Source of the DNA: Rotaria socialis
Taxonomy: Eukaryota; Rotifera; Eurotatoria; Philodinida; Philodinidae
Length of the DNA stretch: 64,000 nt
Reading direction: 5' to 3'
NCBI GenBank assembly: GCA_905331475.1
Contig: CAJNYU010000018.1
Coordinates: 62,001 to 126,000 of the forward strand
Part shown: one piece after another, positions 30,940-43,084 of the stretch
Numbering within the stretch: the stretch's first letter is position 1
Layout of the letters: each line of letters begins with the position of its first letter
Notes under the pieces: model-generated
The model's database searches: none
Told to the model about the DNA's origin: nothing
What the model saw: the letters and a program-made list of their open reading frames with translations, nothing else
Translations under genes and position numbers: made by a program

Positions 30940-33306
30940 TTATGTTGTTGTTGTTGTTGCTGATGCAATGATTGTATCAGCTTGTTGTTGTTGTTGGTTA
31001 ATTGAAAGAGTATCAAAATTTAAGTTCGTTACGTCAACATCACTTTGTGTTCCTTCTTGATTGTTTTTATTATTAACATTAGCATCATCGTCTTCATCAG
31101 GTAAAAATTTGATTTGTTCCCGTGGTGCTAATGTATCCGAATCAGGTGGATATGGCCATTGATTAGCGCGACGTGTTGAAGGATTTTTTACACATGCAAG
31201 ACCTTGAAATACGCGAACATTATCAAGAAATTCATTTGGAATTTTAGGTGTTGGTCTACAGAAGCAAAGAAAACATAGATGAGTACAATAAAATGCATGA
31301 TTTTGTTTTACCTAGCTGTAGGTTTAGTCCATTGTTTAGGCATATCTGACAAAAGTTTAAGTGGCGTTATAGGAATGGGTACACTCGATAACGATGACAT
31401 TGAATTGTTAAGATCTCCGACTTTAGGATCCATTGGCTAAATTTAATTTAGAAAAAAAAATTGAATTTCAAGGAAATATCAATATGATAAATTTTTGATT
31501 TACTGGATTTGCAAATTGTGTTTCAACTGATTGATAATTAAAACAACACTGAGGATCATTTTTATATAATAGATGTAGAGTACCTAAGACAAAAATGTAA
31601 TTGTAATATCGACGACGATTTTTTTTTTCAAATTCTATTACCAGTTGAATGTCCGAATGCTGTACAATGCATACTTGTTGATACACTAAATGTTGATATT
31701 ATACCAGCTGGATTCGTTGTAAGATTAATAATCGGAGAATATGGTTGAGTTAAGCCTCCAGTCAAATCAACTTGTGTATGATGCCCTTGCTATGAGAAAT
31801 ATAAAAACAAAGAATCATTTCATGAAGTCGAATTCTCTTTTTTAAAAGAAAAAATCTTCTGAGCAAGTGATGCACTTTCCGTAGTCAAGATTTTGATCTT
31901 CACGCAGATACAAATGTTATTTACATTATGTTGTCCAATGAAATTCTGTTACTTTTAAAGTTTAGCATACGATACAACTCCAAAACAACATGAACCTATT
32001 AGAAATCTTTTCCGCTAGTAATTTAATGCAGCTAACGAACATAGATTATAGCTTCAATGTGTGTTATGATAACAAATGTTTCGTAGAATATTTACTTGAG
32101 ATGCAACCATAACTGAAGTACTTGTCATGGTATGATAATGCAAGAAACATGGATCAACAAAAACAGGTACCGGCGCTAATTGTTGCATATTTCTTAGATC
32201 ATAAACAACAAGAAATCGATCAAGATTCATATGGTCCATTCTGAAGAGAAGAAAAAAAGAAAAATTACAAAATACATTTATTTTCGTATAGATCTTACTT
32301 TCGTGTAAAACCGCACGTCACTAAATACATATTATTAATATCCAAATCTGATAAACTACCGTGGTGCGGAGTAAAACGTTGTATGACTTGAAGTGAATTA
32401 GGATCGCGTAGATTAACAACACCATTTGTTGAGCCCGTTGCAATAAAATTTCTCGTACAATATTTTAATATAATACAGTCGCCTTCATCAAGTGATACCT
32501 CGAAGAAGAAGAAGAAATAAACAAACAGTTGAGAATTATTTGCTTTTGTATTACTTGTCGAAGTAATATTTTTTTATCAAAATCCATTTCACATAATTGT
32601 CCACCATAACCGCCGAGATAAATTTTCTTTTGTTTATGAGATTGTGGCATTAACATGCATTGCATATTATCAAGATAAGGAGCTCTACACGAAAGAATAA
32701 GTATCACATAGCAATAAAATCGAACCAACTAATAGTAATTACCTATGATTAAATATATTTAAACCTTGTCTTGTATATAATGAAAGCGAATCAGACGTAA
32801 GAATAAGTGGCCCTTCTGTTATTGATAATATACTGCGAATGTCCGATGTTGTCGATACACGAAAACCGGTATATTTACGAAGTTCACAGCCATAAAAAGA
32901 TGCTACACGACCCTTAATTATCATAAAAATAAAAGTACATATCGAATGATGTATTAACCGCAGTTTAAAAATGACCTCAAACATTGATAGAAAAGAATTA
33001 TTTTAGGATTTTCCTTGAAAGTTCATCATGATCTCTTCAAAAATATGTTTGAGTAGTAAAATCAGAGACTACTAGATCTTTTGATCTATCCATAAGAAAA
33101 AAATAACCCTTTTCTAGTTTTATTCTCAACATTTATTCAATTATCAATCACTATACCTCATTACTTCCAGCCCAGAGTAATTCTTGGGCAATATCGAATT
33201 CGGTTGCTGTAATCGATTGTGCACTCGTTGGATTATAAGCACTATTGAAAAATGCCATGGATTCCGAATAATCCATCGCATAATGTGAATCATTAGTACC
33301 ATCCAT
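30940..33306 (-). CDS. PAN2: PAN2-like protein: WD40 domain and linker only, catalytic domains absent
   Basis: Exons in coding order: 33306-33157, 32912-32743, 32684-32555, 32498-32299, 32240-32096, 31789-31642, 31583-31504, 31436-31312, 31255-30940. Phases agree; 487 aa ending in a Thr tract and TAA. The match to the PAN2 WD40 propeller is clear: ELLWAGSN, GFRVSTTSDIRSI, GSLSDLDINNMYLVTCG and DRFLVVYDLRNMQQ. It continues into the PAN3-binding linker (IPITPLKLLSDMP; RRANQWPYPPDSD). Normal PAN2 (about 1200 aa) then has a pseudo-ubiquitin-hydrolase domain and a DEDD exonuclease; neither is here. It could bind PAN3 or substrates but not remove poly(A). The array and assembly gap lie 330-730 bp downstream, so a misassembled 3' end is possible. 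LSM1 lies 178 bp upstream on the same strand. Confidence 0.88.
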
Positions 33307-33484
33307 ATCTAAAAACTTTTGTTCATCAATACAGCATCGACAAATATGAAAAGAAAACAACAACAACGAAGGAAAAAAAGCCAAGATATCTGCATCGGTC
33401 AATCTATCTATGAAAAATAGTTGAAAACGAAATTTGTAAGAATAAAAAACAAGGGTCCATAAGCGTTTTTCTCGTGTTGTTGTT
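33307..33484 (-). promoter_or_regulatory. LSM1-PAN2 intercistronic region with acceptor next to PAN2 ATG
   Basis: Only 178 bp separate the LSM1 stop from the PAN2 ATG on the same strand. The sequence ends in a pyrimidine-rich acceptor, GTTTTTAG, two bases before the ATG, and I see no AATAAA on the minus strand. Rotifers are known to use spliced-leader trans-splicing, so this fits a polycistronic junction; a cis-spliced 5' UTR intron is the alternative. Confidence 0.5.
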
Positions 33485-34010
33485 TTAATAATGTTCTTCA
33501 ATTGGATTTCCTTCGCCGACAAGACCATGTTCAATCATTGCTTTTTGTCGAAGTTTTTCAATGCGTCCTTTTTTTTCGATATCTTCTTTTTGTAGTTTAA
33601 GTATTTCTTCAATTGTTACTTCAATAAGTGGTACACGTAATGGTTGATGAAAATCTAATTCACCAATGAATAAAACATTTTCACCACGAATTACAAATAG
33701 ACCACGAGGAATGTCCGCATACTGGTGGCCAATACAGATACGTTCAAATGCTTGATGCAATACAAGATTACCTACAAGAAAACAATAGCGAATAGACCAT
33801 TCATGGTAATCTTTATCCCTACCAAACTGATCAAGACTTCTTAAAAACGCAATCAATGTTCGGCCGTCCCGTAACATAACCATTAACTGTTCTACGTAAA
33901 TATGTATCATATGTATGAATTCATTTTATTTATTTCTTACTATCAATATCACCAATTAATGCTGCCATGCCAGATAGATAATAATCATTATTGACAATAC
34001 TTAAATCCAT
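33485..34010 (-). CDS. LSM1: U6 snRNA-associated Sm-like protein LSm1
   Basis: Exons 34010-33941, 33891-33823 and 33771-33485 give 141 aa (human 133). Both Sm motifs are visible: MVMLRDGRTLIAFLRSLDQF and GLFVIRGENVLFIGELD. NLVLHQAFERI lies between them, and VTIEEILKLQKED begins the C-terminal helix. LSm1 heads the cytoplasmic LSm1-7 ring that binds deadenylated mRNA 3' ends and promotes decapping in P-bodies. The second intron (33772-33822) is 51 nt, a multiple of three without a stop, so its retention would insert 17 residues in frame. It lies in tandem with PAN2 downstream; the type II NADH dehydrogenase is 292 bp upstream. Confidence 0.95.
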
Positions 34011-34302
34011 TTATTTTTGATTACTATTTAAAAATAATCTGAAGAAAAAAAACCAGCCAATGATATTTCAGTATAGCTCTGTAGTATGACATTGAAATAA
34101 ATTCGAAACTTGTATCATATGAAAACTTCTTTCTTTTTTATTCATTCAATATTTCGATTAAACGTTAATAAAACTAAATAAAACGACTAGAATATTTTAT
34201 GTTGGAAAAGTGCTTGGGCGTAAAAGCATAGGAAAAAAGCAGTTCCTTGAAAGCAAAATAGACGCTTGCTACATTCTAGATGAGATTATTGAATATGACT
34301 GT

Positions 34303-37300
34303 TTAATAACGGCTAATATCTCGTCCGTATAATTGCGTACGAACCCAATCAAATGCCAGTAATGTTTTTGTTCGGCCAGTAAACATTTCGGTGAAATAAA
34401 ATGATTTCCAGAGATAAGCTGCACCACGTCCTGATAATGGTTTTAACCTGAAAATATCCAAAATTGGTCTTGCTCCAGTAAAATCAACTACAGCCGAATC
34501 GCCACCAACGTATGCCAATGAACCCATATGTTTATAACGGAATGGTTTTATATCATGTTTTTGATAATTTTCTATATTCAAATCCGGTAATTCATTCAGT
34601 AAATCAGCTAAATAACGACCTTCTTGTGACGCAACTTGTGCCGTTGCTGGTAGCGCCCGAAGTTTTGTATCAGCTTTTTCGAGTGCTGAATGTAATGTTG
34701 TCAGTGTTAGAAAACCTAACTTGTCTTCATCAGCTTCCGCAAATATTTTTTCAATTCTCGCCGAGAAAATTTCAAGCTAGAAAAGAAATACAAAAATTTA
34801 TTTCTTAGATCTGCTCGTCGCTAAGAACAAAATTTATTCACAAAAAGAAGCACTGCCAGAGTTTGCTTTGAAATAAAGGCGGGACTAAAATCGATAGAAA
34901 CGCTGTCAACTATTTTCGATACCTGTGGAAATTCATGAGTTTTCTTTTCAACTAATGTTCTAAATTGTTGTAGATCGAGTGCTCCTCGATGTTGCGTATC
35001 TGCTTCTTCGAATAGCAATTGAATACGATCAACTAATTTTGGTTGTTCGATCGTAGCGCAATCACCAATAGCGAACAATGAACCATCGTGAACACCTTTG
35101 ACGCGTAAATGTTGATCGGTCAGAATACCCATTCGATTACTTTGTGTATTCAAGCCGATTATTTCTCGAATTCGATTGGTTAATCGTCGCGGTTTAATTC
35201 CTGTTGCCCAGACAACAACAGAACACGGAATCGATTGTTGTTCATTGGAACCTTTTGCCTGTATAACAACTTCATGTTGTTTAATAGCTTTGACAAATGT
35301 ATTCATGAGTACTTCGATATTTTCACGATGGAAATGTTTTTCAGTAAAATCACTGATTTCTTTATCCTAGACAAATAAAGGATAGTTTTAAAATTAAAGA
35401 AAGTACAACACAATTAACAAACCATCATCGATAAAACATGATCGAGTGCTTCAATTAATGTTATTTTAACATCATTAGCAACTAAACGTGGATAAAAATG
35501 ATGAAGATCTTCACGAACTAAATCCGAAAGCTAGAAATAAAAATAAAAATTATATTTAAAGACCATGCAACTTGCATTTCTACTGTCCGATTAAATGTTC
35601 TAGAAGCCTGATTACTTTGATATTTAGTACTGCTTTCTGTTTCACATGCAATAAACCATACGCATAAAGTTAGAAGGAGTGAATAAAATTTTATTAGTGG
35701 TTGAGAGGATGCTTGTTAAGACAAATATTTACAATGGAATCACTGATGGAAACAATTAGAGGTCAACGAAAAACATTGACGGCGAGTTCTATTGAATTAT
35801 TTATTGTAAAAAATAATTCAAAATTTAGATATTTGTTGTTCATCAAGAATCAATTATAGTAGCCTACGAAAACCAGGTTATTCAACTTTTTTTTCTCTTG
35901 GAATCTAAATTAATTCGCACTGAGAAGAATCTTGTTTTTAATTCTTATCGCACGTACCATGAATCTTATTCTAACCAGGAGATAATACTGGGAATAAATA
36001 GTTAACTTCCATGTCATGTCATGTCAAAGATATATTGAGGTCAGGGTCACCTAGTGCATATCTAGTTTAATAGAACTCATGTATAGCTTTCTGTTGTTGT
36101 CAAACGCCTTCATATGTCGTCGTTGTTTTACATGAGAGAAGCCGTATGATAAACGATAATGACCTTCAACCATTAATTGAATAGTCAAAATAGCTTTTTT
36201 TCTTCTGGTTTTCGCATCTTACTTCAGCAGCGAATTCAACACCTGTTGGTCCACCACCGACAACAACAAAATGTAGAAGACGTTTTCGTTCTTCTGGTGT
36301 CTGCGATGGTGTCATAGCTGATTCAAATGCATCACTAATCGCGGAACGAATACGTCGAGCATCGAGAATTTCTTTGAGAAAGTGAGCATGTTCTTCAACA
36401 CCGGGAATATTAAATGTATTATTCTCTGAACCAATAGCAACAATAAGAATATCATATTTCATATCAAATTGAGGTCGTGTTCGAGCTAAGCAGAATCAAC
36501 TGAATAATTTCAAAAATTGATTTTGCTTCTTTTTCTCCTACCAGAATCTTTAATAATTCTTGATGATGCACCACCTTCGCGTTTCGATGGTACATAGATT
36601 GCTTTAACGTCATCGCCCCGAGATACGACATCTGTGCCATCACTATTGCATGTGATTAATTTTTCTTTTGGATTGACATTAACACATTGTGCTTCAACAT
36701 ATTTTACTTTTGGTCCAACAAGTGAACGAATAGACTCAATGACTGTTCTAGTTTCGACTGTACCAACACTAACCGATGGTAATAAAGGCGTCATTAGAAA
36801 ATAATTACGTGGCGATACACAAACAACTTCATATTTATCACTGTCAATATGTTTTAAAAATGGTACGGCACCCCAACCTAGAAACCAAACGGAAAATTTA
36901 AAGAGAAAAACGAATTTCGTTTGTACTCACCTGTTCCAAGAATCACTACACGTGGTTTTGTACCGATTGAATTATCCGAATCGGTCATATCTTTAAACCA
37001 TTTATAATTACGATTAGCGCGATAGCCATAGTAAGTTCCACAACCAACAACAGTGACGATTAAAAGATTTCTTAATCGTCGCTTTAATTTCGTTCCTAAA
37101 TTTTTTCAAATGAAAAGACAAAGAGCAACTTTAGTCTATACAAAAAGACAAATATCCATCATATACCGAAATTTTCCTTCGCTGTATGTCGGCTAAACCA
37201 AGCAAGATTTCGAATAATAATTGGTTTTACATCTTTCAATTGTTTAAATGAGAAATTTCTAGTTGAACTTCTCATTAGTAATTTTTGACATAATAAATTC

Positions 37301-37314
37301 GATCGTGAAAACAT
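34303..37314 (-). CDS. Type II (alternative) NADH dehydrogenase with EF-hand-like insert, 7 exons
   Basis: Exons in coding order: 37314-37167, 37095-36931, 36877-36542, 36485-36223, 35530-35423, 35366-34923, 34776-34303. Product 645 aa. The N-terminus (MFSRSNLLCQKLLMRSS) resembles a mitochondrial presequence, with a membrane segment near LLIVTVVGCGTYYGY. The FAD Rossmann motif is VVILGTGWGA (about residue 101-109) and the NADH one is VVVGGGPTGVEF (about 287-298). SLFAIGDCA is the second FAD contact. Two degenerate EF-hand-like loops follow. The C-terminus is diagnostic of NDH-2: MGSLAYVGGD and a closing GRDISRY. It would oxidise NADH to ubiquinone at the inner mitochondrial membrane without pumping protons. 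The intron at 35531-36222 is 692 bp. It is divergent from POLR2B. Confidence 0.92.
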
Positions 37315-37654
37315 TACAATGACTTTCAGAGTAATCGACTGTTTCAAGGCGCGGAAACGAGCATGCGCATTTCTTTTTCTGTATGTACTGTAAAAATCGA
37401 TTTGATTAGTTGAAAATTTCGTCAATCATAAACAATCGTGCGATCCTGCTGACATCTTTTCTGCTTTCAAAATTAAATCAAAAGCTTTTGTATAAAAGTT
37501 TTTCTATTACAAAAAATTAATTTCTTACACATGTTTTATTTTTCGTAGGAATGAGAAAATCATTTGAATGGTTAGAATTTCATTCGTTTATCTATAAAAA
37601 TACAAAACACTCACCGTGCAAGTTTATTTCATTGCTTGCAAGCTTCGCAAGAAC
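37315..37654. promoter_or_regulatory. Shared divergent promoter region of NDH-2 and POLR2B
   Basis: A 340-bp interval between two outward-facing start codons. Both genes are expected to be broadly expressed. A TTTTTCGTAG acceptor-like site near 37550 could end a 5' UTR intron of POLR2B. Confidence 0.5.
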
Positions 37655-40600
37655 ATGTATTCAAGCAATGATCAATCTGAAATGGAAAACGATGATGATG
37701 GAGATATTACAACTGAATTGTGGCAAGAAGCTTGTTGGACAGTTATATCCTCCTATTTCGATGAAAAAGGTCTTGTTCGACAACAACTCGACTCATTTGA
37801 TGAGTTTATTCAAATGTCAGTTCAACGTATTGTCGAAGATTCACGTCCAATTGAATTACAAGCTCAATCACAATACACCGCTTCATCAAAAGATGTGCCC
37901 TACAAATGTACAATTAAATTTGAACAAATTTATTTGTCAAAACCTATTCATCGCGCTGATGAAGGTACAGTCTATTTATGGCCAAATGAGGCACGATTGA
38001 GAAACTTAACATATGCTGCACCATTATATGTTGATTTAAAACGAACTATCCAAAGAGATAACGATCCTGCTGGAGAGAAAAAACTTGATAAAGTACACAT
38101 TGGTGATATACCAATTATGTTACGTTCAGCTTATTGTCTTCTGTCGGAAATGACGGATCGTGATCTGACAGAACTTAATGAATGTCCATTGGATCCTGGT
38201 GGTTATTTTATTATTAATGGTAGTGAGAAAGTGCTAATTGCACAGGAGAAAATGGCAACAAATACAGGTTGAAAAGATCATAATCATAATTTATTGTGTT
38301 TATTTTAAATAATCTTTATTGTTTTAGTTTATGTATTTTCCATGAAAGACTCCAAATATGCATATAAATGTGAAGTTCGTTCCGTATTGGAAAATTCTAG
38401 TCGACCAACAAGTACACTCTGGGTTAATTTAATGGCAAAGGGTGCACAGGTAGCTTACGTTTTTTTTACTGCACTCAAAAAATTTTCCTATGAACAAAAA
38501 CACAACGTTCTCATATTCCTTGTAAAATACGTTTTATACAACTATTTACTTGTTTAGGGTGGAAAAAAAAGTGCTATTGGTCAGCCTATTATTGGTATAT
38601 TACCATATATAAAACGGGAAATTCCCATAATGATTGTTTTTCGCGCACTTGGCCACGTTTCTGATCGTGATGTTCTCGAACATATCATCTATGATTTTGA
38701 TGATATGGAAATGATGGAAAAAGTAATTGTTCAATGGTTAATAGGAAAATAGTTCCTTTTGTTTTCTCTTCCGGTTCTAGGTTAAACCATCACTCGATGA
38801 AGCTTTTGTTATTCAAGACGATAAATTGGCACTTGATTTTATAGGTGCACGTGGTAGTCACGCTGGTGTTCCACGTGAGAAACGTATACGTTACGCTAAA
38901 GATATATTACAAAAAGAAATGCTACCACATATTGGTATAACACAACATTGTGAAACGAAAAAAGTCTATTTTCTTGGTTATATGGTTAATCGTTTGTTAT
39001 CAGCTGCATTGGGTCGTCGAGAATTAGACGATCGCGATCACTTAGGAAATAAACGTTTAGATTTAGCCGGTCCATTATTGTCATTTTTATTTCGTGGTTT
39101 ATTTAAACGTTTAATCAAATATATAACAGCTGCTGGACAAAAAGCTGTTAATCGTAGTCGTGATGTAGGCGAATGGGTTGTTCGATCCGATATCATAACA
39201 CAAGGTTTAAAATATTCATTGGCAACCGGTAATTGGGGTGATCAAAAGAAAGCACATCAAGCTCGAGCTGGTGTCAGTCAAGTATTGAATCGTTTAACTT
39301 ACGCATCAACATTATCACATTTGCGACGAGTCAATTCGCCGATTGGTAGAGATGGAAAATTAGCTAAACCACGTCAATTACATAATACACTTTGGGGAAT
39401 GATTTGTCCAGCTGAAACACCTGAGGGACATGCTGTTGGTTTAGTTAAAAATTTAGCGCTTATGGCGTATATTTCTGTTGGTTCACAGCCGCAACCGATT
39501 TTAGAGTTTCTTGAAGAATGGTCAACAGAAAATATGGGTAAGTTGATAAGATTTTCTTTGTTTCATTTCGTAAAGATATTTTCTTTTTTTCTTCATAGAG
39601 GAAATTACACCGTCAAGTATTCGAACTGCTGCAAAAATCTTCGTTAATGGCTGTTGGATTGGTATTCATCGTGATCCCGATCAATTAATGAATACACTTC
39701 GTCGTTTACGTCGTCAATGTGATATTATTGTTAACGAAGTTTCAATGGTACGAGAGATTCGTGAACGTGAAATTCGTATCTATAGTGATGCCGGTCGTAT
39801 CTGTCGTCCACTGATGATCGTTGAAAAACAAAAATTATTATTAAAACAACGACATGTTGATCTACTTAAAGAACGTGAATATACGAATTTCGGGTAAACT
39901 CTTTACGAAAATTATTTTCCATTGAAACAAATTTTTCTTCCTTACAGTTGGCAAAATTTAGTTGCCGAAGGTGTTGTAGAATTTATTGATTGTCTAGAAG
40001 AAGAAACGAGTATGATTGCTATGGTACCGGAAGATTTAAAACCCAAAGGAGAATCACCATACTGTTCAACATATACACATTGTGAAATTCATCCATCGAT
40101 GATATTAGGTGTTTGTGCAAGTATCGTACCGTTTCCTGATCATAATCAATCGCCACGTAATACATATCAATCTGCTATGGGTAAACAAGCTATGGTAAAT
40201 GAACTATATAAAATAAGAAGATATATTAAGAATTTGTTTTTTTTTCTCAAGGGCGTTTATATAACAAATTTTCATATTCGAATGGATACACTTGCACATG
40301 TATTATTTTACCCTCAAAAACCGTTAGCTGCAACGCGAGCTATGGAATATCTTCGTTTTCGAGAGTTACCCGCTGGTAGAAGAAAAATCTTGAAAGTTCT
40401 TCGAAAACTTTGATTATTTTTGTTTTCAGGTATTAATGCTATTGTTGCGATTGCAACTTACACTGGTTATAATCAAGAAGATTCAATTATTCTCAATTGG
40501 AGTTCAGTTGATCGAGGCTTTTTTCGGTCGGTTTTCTGGCGTTCATATCGTGAAGCCGAAAGTTCGCAAGGTGATCAACATAAAGAAACAATCGAAAAAC

Positions 40601-42353
40601 CACAACGTACATCATGTGCTGGAATGCGCAATGCTATCTATGATAAACTTGACGACGACGGAATTATTTCGCCTGGTGTTCGTGTTAGCGGGGATGATGT
40701 TCTTATTGGCAAAACAGTCACTTTACAAGATACAGAAGATGATGTAAGTTAAGAAATATATTCTCCGGATTAATAAGAATAAATGCTCTTAGTCGAGCAG
40801 TTGGAGTTAAGCACCCCTCATGATGACGTGATTTTGTGAATAATAGTTTTTTTTTTCTTTAAATTTAATATCATTCAAATACTATTTATCTATTTTAGTT
40901 AAACAGCAAAACAAAAAAATTCCTTAAAAAGGATGCTAGTGTATTTATGCGTGCAAGTGAAACCGGTATTGTCGATCAAGTAATTGTCCACTTTTTGGTT
41001 TTGAGCCTTTAAAAATATGAATTTTGTTTTTTCTTTTATAGGTACTTCTATCCATCAATGATGAAGGTTATAAATTTGTGAAAATCAAAGTTCGAACATT
41101 GAAAATTCCACAAATTGGTGATAAATTTGCTAGTCGACATGGTCAAAAAGGAACATGTGGAATACTTTATCGCATGGAGGTACGAAACAACAAAATAGTT
41201 CACATGATTAGATCCATGCTGATGCGTGGTTCGAATCTACACATAAGAGTAAAATGCGAGACAAAGATGGATGAATCACGACATCCTAACGTTCGAAGTT
41301 CATCATGGCTGTTCTCGTAAAACATGATTCCTTGTAAACCACTAATCGACTGATTCATAGTCGCTTTAGTCACCTTTTCTCGGAAACAATTGTGCTCTCC
41401 TAGTTTCTTATTGAGAATAAGAAAACGAAATAAGTTTCTATTACTCCTTACTTTCGTTTCTGAATTCTCAGAAATTAACTGTACCTTACATAGCCCCATA
41501 TAAGCTCTATTTCTACTTATATTAGGTACTTTGTGATGTAACATCTTTTTTTGTTTGAAATATTTTTCTAGGATATGCCATTTACTGCTGAAGGTATAAC
41601 GCCAGATTTAATTATCAATCCTCATGCTATTCCATCGCGTATGACAATTGGACATTTAATTGAATGTTTACAAAGTAAAGTAGCAGCGAATAAAGGTGAA
41701 ATCGGGGATGCCACACCATTTAATGATAATGTCAATGTTAAACATATGTCTGAAATGTTACATGAGTATGGCTATCATTTACGCGGCAACGAAGTTATGT
41801 ATAATGGAATGACCGGACGAAAACTGAATTGTCAAATCTTCTTGGGACCAACTTAGTAAGTAGTTTCGGAGTGTTTTGTTTTTGCTGACGAGAAAATTTT
41901 TTTGATTTAGTTATCAACGTCTTAAACATATGGTTGATGATAAGATTCATTCGCGTGCTCGTGGTCCAGTACAAATTCTTAATCGACAACCGATGGAGGG
42001 ACGATCACGGGATGGTGGTTTACGTTTCGGAGAGATGGAGCGTGATTGCCAAATATCGCATGGTGCAGCACAATTTCTTAAAGAACGTCTTTTTGAAGTA
42101 TCGGATCCATATCGAGTCCATGTTTGTAATATTTGTGGTCTTTTGGCCGTGGCAAACTTAGCCGAAAAGACATACAATTGTAAAGGATGTACAAATACAA
42201 CTCAAGTAAGTTGATCTATTCAAAGACAATATGAATTTCTTCACTTTACTTCTATTTGAATAGATATCACAAGTGCGTTTACCATATGCATGCAAACTTC
42301 TATTCCAAGAACTCATGGCAATGAATATTGCGCCTCGTATGATGGTCGATTAA
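37655..42353 (+). CDS. POLR2B: RNA polymerase II second-largest subunit RPB2, 13 exons
   Basis: Exons: 37655-38267, 38328-38449, 38558-38722, 38781-39537, 39599-39893, 39948-40194, 40252-40375, 40430-40743, 40899-40979, 41042-41179, 41572-41855, 41911-42205, 42264-42353. Product 1174 aa, the human length. Conserved blocks run end to end: [15 protein letters not shown] (protrusion), [83 protein letters not shown] (active-site Lys), and the C-terminal zinc clamp CNICG...CKGC. RPB2 forms half of the catalytic cleft. One oddity is Trp798 in NWSSVDRG, where relatives have Gln or Arg. The long intron at 41180-41571 contains no visible gene. The ATG at 37655 was chosen by N-terminal homology. Confidence 0.97.
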
Positions 42354-43084
42354 GTTATTTTTTGTTGTAGTTGTCGATTGTGTAAATAAGCAACTTCAAG
42401 TTTGAAGAAATTTGAAGATAAAAAAATGAATTAAAAAAACAAAATCTCATTTGATCGTTCATGACTTGTTGTTTTTTTTATTGTATTAAACTTCGAAGAA
42501 AAAAAGCTAATTTTTTAGAAAAAAAAAAACGTGCATTTTTTTTTTACATATCAATATGAATTAGTGAGAAGAAATTTTTTGTACCAGATACAAAAATTTT
42601 CCCTTTTGTGCTTTTCTCAATGGTATAAAAATAAAGCCTTCGAAGAAGTGCTACACGAGTCTTAGAGAACATACTCATTTCGAGTTATTTTCTAGTAAAA
42701 AATTGTTTTCCTGTTGAGATGATGGAATGTTTTGAAATTGTGTTCGAGAGTAATTTCTAATATATAAGTACAAACTAAATTAAGGAACGTGAAGACTATT
42801 TAGCTGCATATTTATCAGGAAACTTGATCGCTTCGTCGTTGTTTTTAATATTAGTTGAGCTTTGCTCGCCTGATCAAATGATATAAAAGTATTACAATAG
42901 TACATAATTCTTTTCTACCGTAATTCGATTTTCATTGATTTTTAATTAGGCAGATCATGTGATTTTGTCAAGTACTCTACATAGAGAGGCCCTATTTAAA
43001 TAATCGTGTTTCTTGAAGCAGCCATTCCCTTCCTACTTACTCAAACTATTCAACTGCAACGTATACCTTATTTCTACATGCATA
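42354..43084. other. Intergenic, nothing recognised
   Basis: POLR2B 3' flank with an AATAAA-type signal near 42628, then AT-rich sequence up to the next gene. Confidence 0.5.

Noticed and set aside
42013-42177. Antisense frames opposite POLR2B exons
   Set aside because: Shadows of a strongly conserved gene on the plus strand.
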